Positions 6,632 to 13,285 of a stretch of DNA of 16,307 nt are shown one piece after another (position 1 is the first letter of the stretch; every line of letters begins with the position of its first letter). The DNA is from JANYIP01 sp031394045 (GTDB taxonomy: Bacteria > Actinomycetota > Actinomycetes > Prado026): positions 1-16,307 of the forward strand of contig JANMWN010000218.1 in the NCBI GenBank assembly GCA_031394045.1, in the 5' to 3' direction. The notes below the pieces were generated by a model. That model made no database searches and was not told the DNA's origin. It saw only the letters and a program-made list of their open reading frames with translations. The position numbers and the translations under genes were made by a program.

Positions 6632-8236
6632 ATGACAAAGGGGTACGGGGACGTGAGTGATCTCGAGCAGGGTCCGACGAGCCATGAGCCGGGCGACCTA
6701 CCGGCAGCCCCCGGTGAGGCGTTCGTGCTGGCGCCGGTCGAGATCCTCAGCAGCGAGGGCGGCGTCCTCCAGCCAGCACCACGCCGCCGGCGTACCGGCC
6801 TGATCGCCGGGATCGCGACCGTCGCCGTCCTGGCGATGGCCGCTGGCAGCCTCGCAGCCTGGTCGGCCCTTTCCGGCGGCGGCGCCCAGCCTGAGGACGT
6901 CCTGCCCGCCTCGACGATCGCCTTCGCCAAGGTCGACCTCGACCCCTCGGCCGGCCAGAAGATCCAGCTGTACAACCTGCTGCAGAAGTTCCCCGCGAGC
7001 TCGCAGCTCAAGGACACCGACAAGGACTTCGGCCAGTGGCTGGTCCGCCGGCTGACCGAGTCGGCCGCGACCTCGAACGGCGTCGACTTCGCCCGCGACA
7101 TCGAGCCGTGGCTGGGCCGTCGCTTCGCGGTCGCAGCCGTACCCGGCCCCAGCAGTGACGAGCCGGTCGAGCCGCTGGTCATCTTGCAGGAGACCGACGA
7201 GAAGGCAGCTGCAGCCGCGCTGGACAAGATCCGCAAGGCGGACGGCGCCGACAAGCTGGACTACGCGTTCCAGGACGGGTACGTCGTGGTCGCGACGTCG
7301 TCCTCGACGGCGGCGCACGCCGCCGTGGCGGCTGCCCTGCAGGCTCCGCTCGGCAAGGACACTCGATTCGTGGACGACGTCGCGAGCCTGCAGTCCGACC
7401 AGGTGGTCACCGCCTGGGCCGACGCGGGCGCGGTCGGCAGGCTCGTCAAGGCCGAGGCGGGCAAGCTCGACGCGGTCCCCGGGGGTCAGCTCGGCCAGCT
7501 GGTCGACGCGACGTACCAGGGCCGCTGGGTGCTCGGGATCCATGCCGCCGACAGCACGGTCGAGATGGTGGTCAACACCCGCGGAGGCAAGCCGTCCGCG
7601 GCGGTGGCCCCTGTCTCGGGGGTGGCCCACGTCGCACCGGATGCCTGGGGCGTCCTCGCGATCGGTGGGATGGACCAACGCGTCGACGACCTCTGGAAGC
7701 AGGTCAGCGCGCTGCCGACGTACAAGGACATGGTCGCGAAGGCGACCGACCAGCTGGGCCTGGACCTGCCCGGCGACCTCAAGACCCTGCTGGGTTCTGA
7801 GCTCGAGCTGAGCATCGGCGGTGACATCCTGGACTCGCCGACCTTCGTGGCCGCTGCGACGAGCAAGGACGCGGCGACAGCGGCAGCGGCCAAGGCCCGG
7901 CTGGCGGCGATCCTCGACTCTGCCGGTGCGCCCCCGGACTTGCTGGCCGCCCGCGTCGACGGCAGCACGTTGTACGTCGGGTCCTCGCAGGATGCGGTCG
8001 ACGGCGCTGGCGACGGCAAGCTCGCGGCCAACCCGCTGTTCGCCCAGGCCGTCGCCGACCCGGGCAGCGCCGAGGTGCTGGCCTTCTTCGACCTCAGCGG
8101 CGTGTGGAAGTCCTTGGAGTCGGGCGTCCTCGACGGCTCGGACAACAAGGAGTTCGAGCACCTGGCCGCCGTCGGGTTCTCCGGACGTCACTCCGGCGGC
8201 GACTCCTCGTTCACGCTCCGGATCGTGCTGCGCTGA
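6632..8236 (+). CDS. DUF3352 family membrane-anchored protein
   Basis: A 534-aa protein of unknown function. A polar, Pro/Glu-rich cytoplasmic N-terminus is followed by RRRR (51-54) and a single transmembrane segment (about 56-80), then a large extracytoplasmic DUF3352-type domain beginning DVLPASTIAFAKVDLDPS (89-106). The exported part appears internally duplicated. Residues of about 91-270 and 335-494 share an order of elements: start strand, LG...A core, an alanine-rich helix (TDEKAAAAALDKI versus SKDAATAAAAKARLAAI), a Y-V strand, and F...V..A. ATG 6632 has AGAAGGA 11 nt upstream. An in-frame GTG at 6653 (giving MSDLEQ), preceded by AAAGGGG 9 nt before, is a serious alternative and matches the MSD-type starts common in this family. 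It is divergent from the fumarase operon (90-nt gap) and convergent with glpX. Confidence 0.82.
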   Translation: MTKGYGDVSDLEQGPTSHEPGDLPAAPGEAFVLAPVEILSSEGGVLQPAPRRRRTGLIAGIATVAVLAMAAGSLAAWSALSGGGAQPEDVLPASTIAFAKVDLDPSAGQKIQLYNLLQKFPASSQLKDTDKDFGQWLVRRLTESAATSNGVDFARDIEPWLGRRFAVAAVPGPSSDEPVEPLVILQETDEKAAAAALDKIRKADGADKLDYAFQDGYVVVATSSSTAAHAAVAAALQAPLGKDTRFVDDVASLQSDQVVTAWADAGAVGRLVKAEAGKLDAVPGGQLGQLVDATYQGRWVLGIHAADSTVEMVVNTRGGKPSAAVAPVSGVAHVAPDAWGVLAIGGMDQRVDDLWKQVSALPTYKDMVAKATDQLGLDLPGDLKTLLGSELELSIGGDILDSPTFVAAATSKDAATAAAAKARLAAILDSAGAPPDLLAARVDGSTLYVGSSQDAVDGAGDGKLAANPLFAQAVADPGSAEVLAFFDLSGVWKSLESGVLDGSDNKEFEHLAAVGFSGRHSGGDSSFTLRIVLR

Positions 8237-8262
8237 GCCACCACGCGGCGTAAGCCACATCA

Positions 8263-8342
8263 TGGGTTGGCCGAAAGCGACGCGAGTTGGCCCGTACGCC
8301 AGCCAACCTGCACCGGTATGGGCCAACCGGCGGCCCGCCGCC
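8263..8342. terminator. Concentric four-box dyad between convergent genes, probable bidirectional terminator
   Basis: Four 7-mers form a nested perfect dyad: GTTGGCC (8266-8272), GTTGGCC (8286-8292), AGCCAAC (8301-8307) and GGCCAAC (8321-8327), with spacers of 13, 8 and 13 nt and a common centre at 8296/8297. The outer arms extend to 8 bp, GGTTGGCC/GGCCAACC (8265-8272, 8321-8328). A second hairpin, GGCGGC-CC-GCCGCC (8329-8342), follows toward glpX. Its location between the stops of DUF3352 (+) and glpX (-) fits a bidirectional terminator without a U-tract. Paired operator sites on a 20-bp repeat are an alternative reading. Confidence 0.5.
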
Positions 8343-8374
8343 GGCGACTACCGCCGCCGACGACTGCGGGACGC

Positions 8375-9382
8375 TCAGCCCTGGGGGCCGACGAAGTTGA
8401 CGGCGGCGTACTCGCTCAGGTTGTCGAAGCGGTGCTCGCTCTTGAGCGAGCGGATCGTGCCGCTCTTGCTGCGCATGACCAGCGAATGGGTGTCCGCGCC
8501 GCCGCCGTGGTAGCGCACGCCCTGCAGCAGCTCGCCGTCGGTGATGCCCGTCGCGACGAAGAACACGTTGTCGCTGGTGACCAGGTCGTCGGTGGTGAGC
8601 ACCCGGTCGAGGTCGTGGCCGGCGTCGATCGCCTTCTGCCGCTCCTCGTCGTCCCGCGGCCACAGCCGGGCCTGGATCACCCCGCCGAGGCAGCGCATGG
8701 CGCAGGCCGAGATGATCCCCTCTGGCGTACCCCCGATGCCGAGCAGCAGATCGATGCCGGTGCCCTCACGCGCCGCCATGATGGCGCCGGCCACGTCGCC
8801 GTCGGAGATGAACTTGATTCGTGCGCCGGTGGCGCGGACCTCGCGGACGATCTGGTCGTGCCGCGGCCGGTCGAGGATGCAGACGGTGACGTCGGCCGGA
8901 GTCTCGCCCTTGGCCTTGGCCACCCGGCGTATGTTCACGCTGACCGGCGCGGTGATGTCGACGAAGTCAGCGGCCTCGGGCCCGGTGACGAGCTTGTCCA
9001 TGTAGAACACCGCGGACGGGTCGTACATCGAGCCGCGCTCGGCGACGGCCATCACGGCGATCGCGTTGTGCATCCCCTTGGCACACAGGGTCGTACCGTC
9101 GATCGGGTCGACCGCGACGTCGGCCTCGGGACCCTCGCCGGTACCGACGTGCTCGCCGTTGAACAGCATGGGCGCGTCGTCCTTCTCACCCTCACCGATC
9201 ACCACGACGCCGTTCATCGAGACGGACGAGATGAGCTTGCGCATGGCGTGCACGGCCGCCCCGTCGGCGCCGTTCTTGTCGCCGCGGCCCACCCAGCGAC
9301 CTGCGGCCATGGCTGCTGCCTCGGTGACGCGTACGAGCTCGAGGGCGAGGTTGCGGTCGGGTACTTCGCGCTCGCCTGCCAT
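8375..9382 (-). CDS. glpX: Class II fructose-1,6-bisphosphatase (GlpX)
   Basis: A 335-aa metal-dependent phosphatase converting fructose 1,6-bisphosphate to fructose 6-phosphate, the committed gluconeogenic step; cytosolic. GlpX motifs are present: GRGDKNGAD (32-40), VVIGEGEKDDAPML (60-73) and AVDPIDGTT (90-98), whose acidic residues bind metal. GGTPEGI (217-223) is conserved with E221. ATG 9382 is preceded on the minus strand by GGAGG 9 nt upstream, a strong Shine-Dalgarno, which rules out the much longer open frame extending upstream. Length agrees with the family. Actinobacteria often rely on GlpX as their main FBPase. Its neighbours, fumarase on one side and DUF4245 on the other, match the M. 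tuberculosis Rv1098c-Rv1100 order. Confidence 0.95.
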   Translation of the reverse strand: MAGEREVPDRNLALELVRVTEAAAMAAGRWVGRGDKNGADGAAVHAMRKLISSVSMNGVVVIGEGEKDDAPMLFNGEHVGTGEGPEADVAVDPIDGTTLCAKGMHNAIAVMAVAERGSMYDPSAVFYMDKLVTGPEAADFVDITAPVSVNIRRVAKAKGETPADVTVCILDRPRHDQIVREVRATGARIKFISDGDVAGAIMAAREGTGIDLLLGIGGTPEGIISACAMRCLGGVIQARLWPRDDEERQKAIDAGHDLDRVLTTDDLVTSDNVFFVATGITDGELLQGVRYHGGGADTHSLVMRSKSGTIRSLKSEHRFDNLSEYAAVNFVGPQG

Positions 9383-9432
9383 CTCGGCGGACCTCCGGTC
9401 GTGGGGGACGCGCGGTACGTCCGTCGCAGCCG

Positions 9433-9438
9433 ATGCTA
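9433..9438 (-). promoter_or_regulatory. Candidate -10 element for glpX
   Basis: Minus-strand TAGCAT (9438-9433) fits the actinobacterial TAnnnT -10 form. It would start transcription about 44 nt upstream of the glpX ATG, giving a short leader that includes the GGAGG ribosome-binding site. No clear -35 was found. Confidence 0.3.
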
Positions 9439-9490
9439 TCGAGGCGGGGGCAGCCTCAGCCTCACCCGAGCGAGCGAGAAGAGGGGGTGG

Positions 9491-9502
9491 CAGGCTGGGG
9501 GC
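9491..9502 (+). promoter_or_regulatory. Predicted leaderless -10 of the flavin-reductase-like gene
   Basis: CAGGCT (9491-9496), a TAnnnT-like hexamer with C in place of the first T, sits exactly 6 nt (GGGGGC) before ATG 9503. The spacing is identical to that at the fumarase, xseA and ispH genes. The G-run is too close to the ATG to act as a normal Shine-Dalgarno. Confidence 0.35.
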
Positions 9503-10123
9503 ATGAGCCGTCTCGAGCTGGACCCCACCGAGATCGGGCCGGCGGCGACCTACGGCTGGTTGACCTCGCTGGTCGTCCCCCGCCCGATCGCCTGGGTGTC
9601 CTCGACGTCGGCCGCAGGCATCGACAACCTCGCGCCACACTCGTTCTTCACCGTCTCGAGCCAGGACCCACCGGTGGTTCAGTTCACCTCGGTCGGGCGC
9701 AAGGACACCCTGCGCAACGTCGAGGAGACCGGGGAGTTCGTGGTCAACTTCGCCACCGAGTCGTTGATGGAGCTGGTCAACGCCAGTGCCACCAACTACC
9801 CCCGCGGGATCGGCGAGTTCGATGCGCTCGGCATCGCCCGGGCGCCCTCGGTCGTCGTACACCCGCCCAGGGTCGCGGCCTCCCCGGCCGCTCTGGAGTG
9901 CCGGGTGGTGGGGTTCAAGGCCTTCGGCACCGACGGCTCGGGATGCACCATCGTGTTCGGGCAGGTGGTCCACGTGTCCGTCGAGGAGGCCGTCGTGCGT
10001 GACGGCCGGGCCCGCATCGAGGAGCTGCACCCGGTGGCCCGGCTGGGCGGGGCCGAGTGGAGCACCATCGGCGAGGTCAGCCGCCGGCGTCGGATCCCGT
10101 ATGTCGAGCCGGACGAGGCCTGA
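9503..10123 (+). CDS. Flavin reductase-like / FMN-binding split-barrel protein
   Basis: A 206-aa protein of the Flavin_Reduct (split-barrel FMN-binding) family, cytosolic. It is expected to bind FMN and possibly reduce it with NAD(P)H; the true substrate is unknown. Family landmarks are VVPRPIAWVSS (24-34), NLAPHSFF (42-49), KDTLRNVEETGEFVVN (67-82, phosphate and flavin contacts) and HPVARLGG (176-183). The ATG at 9503 gives the common MSRLELDP-like N-terminus. Upstream open sequence is antisense to glpX and is not part of the gene. Its stop TGA overlaps the ATG of the DUF4245 gene by one base, so the two are translated together. It is divergent from glpX across 120 nt. Confidence 0.85.
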   Translation: MSRLELDPTEIGPAATYGWLTSLVVPRPIAWVSSTSAAGIDNLAPHSFFTVSSQDPPVVQFTSVGRKDTLRNVEETGEFVVNFATESLMELVNASATNYPRGIGEFDALGIARAPSVVVHPPRVAASPAALECRVVGFKAFGTDGSGCTIVFGQVVHVSVEEAVVRDGRARIEELHPVARLGGAEWSTIGEVSRRRRIPYVEPDEA

Positions 10124-10665
10124 TGGCGGGACGCAGGCGCGGGTTCGAGACGCTCGGTGACATGGCTCGTTCGCTCGGCGTGGTCCTGGCCGTGGTGCTC
10201 GTCCTGGTGCTGATCACGTGGCGTACCAAGGGCTCTGAGATCCGGGTGGTCGACTACGCACCCACGCTGGCGCAGGCCAAGGTCGGTGCGCCGTTCGTCC
10301 TGCTCGCCCCTGTGGGGTTGTCGTCAGGCTGGCGTGCGACCTCGTTCTCCTTCGACCCGCCCAAGCGCACCGGGGTGCCGGGAGTCACGCTTTGGCACAT
10401 CGGCTACGTCACCCCGGCCGACCAGTACGCGGGCATGGAGCAGACCAACGGGCCCGGCCGGGACGCGCTGGTGGCCGCGATCACCGGGCCCAAGGCGGAC
10501 GGTACGTCGTCGGTGGGCGGCTCGAGCTGGGCCCGCTGGACCAGCGCCGACGGCAAGCGCCGGGCGCTCACGCAGACGACCGGCAAGGTGACCGTCGTGG
10601 TCGACGGCACCGCCGGCTGGCCCGAGCTCGAAGAGCTGGTCGGGTCCCTGCGGCCGCAGCCCTAG
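10123..10665 (+). CDS. DUF4245 family membrane protein
   Basis: A 180-aa protein of unknown function. A short basic N-terminus (RRR at 4-6) precedes one transmembrane helix at about 16-32; the rest is predicted extracytoplasmic and matches DUF4245 (VVDYAPTLAQAK, then WRATSF, GVTLWHIGYVTP, and WPELEELVGSL near the C-terminus). It corresponds by position and type to M. tuberculosis Rv1100, next to glpX. The ATG overlaps the previous stop (TGATG), with GAGG (10115-10118) 4 nt ahead. Its stop TAG shares a CTAG tetramer with the stop codon of the convergent xseB, a 4-bp tail overlap that leaves no room for an intergenic terminator. Confidence 0.85.
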   Translation: MAGRRRGFETLGDMARSLGVVLAVVLVLVLITWRTKGSEIRVVDYAPTLAQAKVGAPFVLLAPVGLSSGWRATSFSFDPPKRTGVPGVTLWHIGYVTPADQYAGMEQTNGPGRDALVAAITGPKADGTSSVGGSSWARWTSADGKRRALTQTTGKVTVVVDGTAGWPELEELVGSLRPQP

Positions 10666-10970
10666 CCGGCGGCCCCGGCCCCGTTCCCGGCGTCGGTCGT
10701 GGATGCCGCGCCGGCCACTGCTGCGCTGGTCACTGCCGCGCCGGCCACTGCTGCGCCGGTCACTGCCGCGCCTGACGCGGCAGCCAGCCTGGCCCGCGCG
10801 CCGTCGAGGTGCTGCTGGCAGATGGCCGCGAGCTCCTCGCCGCGCTCCCACAGGGCCAGCGACTCCTCGAGCGTGGCTCCGCCCGCCTCGAGCCGCTGGA
10901 CGACTTCCACGAGCTCGTTCCTGGCCTGCTCGTAGCCGACCGGCTCGCTCCCCGCTGAGTGTGCCGCCAT
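10662..10970 (-). CDS. xseB: Exodeoxyribonuclease VII small subunit with Ala-rich repeat tail
   Basis: A 102-aa small subunit of exonuclease VII, which digests single-stranded DNA in both directions together with XseA. The conserved coiled-coil core is residues of about 13-62 (YEQARNELVEVVQRLEAGG, then TLEESLALWERGEEL). The E. coli protein is about 80 aa; the excess here is a C-terminal tail (63-102) of alanine-rich pentapeptides (TGAAV, AGAAV, TSAAV, AGAAS) encoded by a 15-bp tandem repeat. The ATG at 10970 lies 5 nt after the xseA stop, with GGGTGA overlapping that stop as a weak ribosome-binding site, so it is cotranslated with xseA. The tail is probably disordered and not needed for the core fold; that is inference. 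Confidence 0.9.
   Translation of the reverse strand: MAAHSAGSEPVGYEQARNELVEVVQRLEAGGATLEESLALWERGEELAAICQQHLDGARARLAAASGAAVTGAAVAGAAVTSAAVAGAASTTDAGNGAGAAG
10705..10776. repeat. 15-bp minisatellite (about 4.8 copies) in the 3' end of xseB
   Basis: The + strand unit GCCGCGCCGGCCACT alternates with GCTGCGCYGGTCACT: copies at 10705-10719, 10720-10734, 10735-10749 and 10750-10764, and a partial at 10765-10776. The higher-order period is 30 bp. The unit length is a multiple of three, so copy-number change keeps the xseB frame. Confidence 0.85.
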
Positions 10971-10975
10971 GCGCG

Positions 10976-12196
10976 TCACCCTAACGGGGCGACCCGGCGG
11001 GCCGGCAGCTCGCCGACCGCGAGGCGGACCCGGAGCAGCTCGTCGGCGGCCACCTCGGCCTCGTCGCGCACGACCTGGCCGTCCGCGTGCTGGACCACGG
11101 CGTACCCCCTGGCCATCGTCGCGGCGGGGGACAGTGCTCGCACCTGGGCCCTGGTGTGCGCGAGCTCGTCCGTCGCACGGTCCAACCGGTGCACGAGCGT
11201 GCGGCGGGTACGTTCCAGCAGCTGCCGCAGCTCGGCCTCGCGGGGCTCGACCAGGCCGGCGACCGGGTCGGCCAGCACCGGTCGGGTACGCAGGGACTCC
11301 AGCCGGCTCTGCTCGCGCGCGACGAGGTCGGCGACCGCCCGCTCGAGCCGGCGTCGGGCCTGCTCGACCCGGGCGAGCTCCTCTCGCACGTCGGGAACCA
11401 CCCGCCTGGCCGCGTCGGTCGGCGTCGACGCGCGTACGTCGGCCACCAGGTCGAGCAGGGGAGCGTCCTGCTCGTGCCCGATCGCGCTGACGACCGGGGT
11501 GAGGCAGGCTGCCACGGCGCGCACCATGGCCTCGTCCGAGAAGGGCAGCAGGTCCTCGACCGAGCCGCCGCCGCGGGTGATGACGATCACATCGACCTCG
11601 CGGTCGTGGTCGAGGCGCGCGATCGCGTCGATGACCTCGGCGACCGCGTACACCCCCTGGACCGCCACGTTCTCGACCCTGAAATCGACCGCGGGCCAGC
11701 GCTGCCGGGCGTTCTCCAGGACGTCGCGCTCGGCCGCCGACCCGCGGCCGCAGACCAGCCCGACCTTGCGCGGCAGGAACGGCAGCGGGCGCTTGCGACC
11801 CAGCTCGAACAGCCCTTCGGCGGCCAGGATCGCCTTGAGCCGCTCCAGCCGGGCCAGCAGCTCGCCCAGGCCCACCGGGCGGATCTCGGTGGCCGCGAGC
11901 GCGAGCGTGCCCCGCTTGAGGTAGTAGTCGGGCTTGGCGTGGATCACGACCCGTGCGCCCTCGACAAGGGGCGGGACGACCGCGTCGAGCACCGCCCTGG
12001 GGACCGTGACCGAGATCGAGATGTCGGCCACCGGGTCGCGAAGGGTGAGGAACGAGGTGCCTGCCCCGGGGCGGCGGGACAGCTGGGCGACCTGGCCCTC
12101 GACCCAGATCCGGCCCAGTCGCGAGACCCACTGGGCCACGTGCATCGCCACCGTACGTACGGGCAGCGCCTGCTCGGGCGACGTCTCGAGGGGCAT
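10976..12196 (-). CDS. xseA: Exodeoxyribonuclease VII large subunit
   Basis: A 406-aa catalytic subunit of exonuclease VII (single-strand DNA degradation, mismatch repair and damage processing). An N-terminal OB-fold (about 12-108) is followed by the catalytic domain with CGRGSAAERD (149-158), ITRGGGSVEDL (206-216) and SAIGHEQDAPLLDLVADVRA (237-256), continuing STPTDAA. A long coiled coil (about 265-370) precedes a short C-terminal beta segment (MARGYAVVQ region). ATG 12196 has no Shine-Dalgarno, but TACGCT lies 6 nt upstream, suggesting a leaderless transcript. xseB follows 5 nt after the stop. The gene diverges from ispH over a 30-nt gap. Longer upstream open sequence belongs to the antisense of ispH and is discarded. 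Confidence 0.93.
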   Translation of the reverse strand: MPLETSPEQALPVRTVAMHVAQWVSRLGRIWVEGQVAQLSRRPGAGTSFLTLRDPVADISISVTVPRAVLDAVVPPLVEGARVVIHAKPDYYLKRGTLALAATEIRPVGLGELLARLERLKAILAAEGLFELGRKRPLPFLPRKVGLVCGRGSAAERDVLENARQRWPAVDFRVENVAVQGVYAVAEVIDAIARLDHDREVDVIVITRGGGSVEDLLPFSDEAMVRAVAACLTPVVSAIGHEQDAPLLDLVADVRASTPTDAARRVVPDVREELARVEQARRRLERAVADLVAREQSRLESLRTRPVLADPVAGLVEPREAELRQLLERTRRTLVHRLDRATDELAHTRAQVRALSPAATMARGYAVVQHADGQVVRDEAEVAADELLRVRLAVGELPARRVAPLG

Positions 12197-12226
12197 GGCC
12201 GCAGCGTAGGCGCCTACCATGGCGGT
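12197..12226. promoter_or_regulatory. 30-bp divergent xseA/ispH promoter region, back-to-back leaderless -10 elements
   Basis: The whole gap holds a minus-strand -10 TACGCT (12208-12203) 6 nt before the xseA ATG, and a plus-strand -10 TACCAT (12215-12220) 6 nt before the ispH ATG. Between them is the perfect 10-bp palindrome TAGGCGCCTA (12207-12216), whose ends supply the first two bases of both -10 elements. Any -35 contact for one promoter would fall in the coding start of the other gene. Confidence 0.55.
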
Positions 12227-13285
12227 ATGCCCATCGAGCCGCCCGTCGAGTCGGGAACCACGTCGGACAGCGCCACCAGACGGGTCCTGCTCGCCGCACC
12301 TCGCGGGTACTGCGCCGGGGTGGACCGGGCCGTCATCACCGTCGAGCAGGCCCTCGACCTGTACGGCGCCCCCGTCTACGTACGCAGGCAGATCGTGCAC
12401 AACCGGCACGTCGTCGAGACGCTGGAGGCCCGCGGCGCGGTCTTCGTCGAGGAGACCGAGGACGTGCCCGAGGGCGCCATCGTCGTGTTCTCGGCGCACG
12501 GGGTCGCCCCGTCGGTGCACGAGGACGCCGCCCGGCGCGGCCTGCGCACGATCGACGCGACCTGCCCGCTGGTGACCAAGGTCCACCACGAGGCGCGCCG
12601 GTTCGCTGAGGAGGGCTTCGAGATCCTGCTGATCGGTCACGAGGGCCACGAAGAGGTCGTCGGGACCTCGGGCGAGGCCCCGGAGCACATCACCCTGGTC
12701 GACGGGCCTGGCGCGGTCGCAAGCCTCGAGCTGACCGACCCGACGCGGGTGGCATGGCTCTCGCAGACCACGTTGTCCGTCGACGAGACCAACGAGACCG
12801 TCGACGCGCTGCGTACCCGGTTCCCGCTGCTGCTGGACCCGCCCAGCGACGACATCTGCTACGCCACCCAGAACCGGCAGGAGGCCATCAAGGTCGTCGC
12901 CGCTGAGTCCGACCTGGTGATCGTCGTGGGTTCGCGCAACTCGTCCAACTCGGTACGGCTGGTCGAGGTCGCGCTCGCTGCAGGGGCCGGTGCCGCGTAC
13001 CTGGTCGACTATGCCGCCGAGATCGACTCGGCCTGGCTCGACGATGTCAGCACCGTCGGGGTCACCAGCGGCGCGTCAGTGCCCGAGGTGCTCGTCCGCG
13101 GCGTCGTCGACTGGCTGGCCGAGCGTGGCTACGGCGACGTGCAGGAGGTCAGCTCGGCGGAGGAGCATCTGCTGTTCGCGCTGCCGCCGGAGCTGCGACG
13201 GGACCAGAAGGCGCGGGCCTTGGCAGACTCTGCCGGCTCTGCCGGCTCTGCCGGCTCTGCCGGTCACGCCACACCCGCCAGCTGA
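12227..13285 (+). CDS. ispH: 4-hydroxy-3-methylbut-2-enyl diphosphate reductase (IspH/LytB)
   Basis: A 352-aa [4Fe-4S] enzyme for the last step of the MEP pathway, reducing HMBPP to IPP and DMAPP in the cytosol. The three cluster Cys are C29 (PRGYCAGV), C113 (IDATCPLV) and C211 (DDICYATQNRQ). HGV (91-93), the TQNRQ motif and SRNSSNS (236-242) match the family, including the substrate-binding Ser/Asn. The product feeds prenyl synthases such as the gene at the window start. The ATG at 12227 is leaderless-like (TACCAT 6 nt before). The C-terminus adds a variable tail with four Ser-Ala-Gly units (335-346) from a 9-bp repeat. The last 137 bp overlap the 3' end of the convergent DUF6542 gene. Confidence 0.95.
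   Translation: MPIEPPVESGTTSDSATRRVLLAAPRGYCAGVDRAVITVEQALDLYGAPVYVRRQIVHNRHVVETLEARGAVFVEETEDVPEGAIVVFSAHGVAPSVHEDAARRGLRTIDATCPLVTKVHHEARRFAEEGFEILLIGHEGHEEVVGTSGEAPEHITLVDGPGAVASLELTDPTRVAWLSQTTLSVDETNETVDALRTRFPLLLDPPSDDICYATQNRQEAIKVVAAESDLVIVVGSRNSSNSVRLVEVALAAGAGAAYLVDYAAEIDSAWLDDVSTVGVTSGASVPEVLVRGVVDWLAERGYGDVQEVSSAEEHLLFALPPELRRDQKARALADSAGSAGSAGSAGHATPAS

Noticed and set aside
13229..13264. CRISPR-like array
   Set aside because: The 9-bp units are contiguous without spacers and are coding on both strands, so this is a minisatellite.
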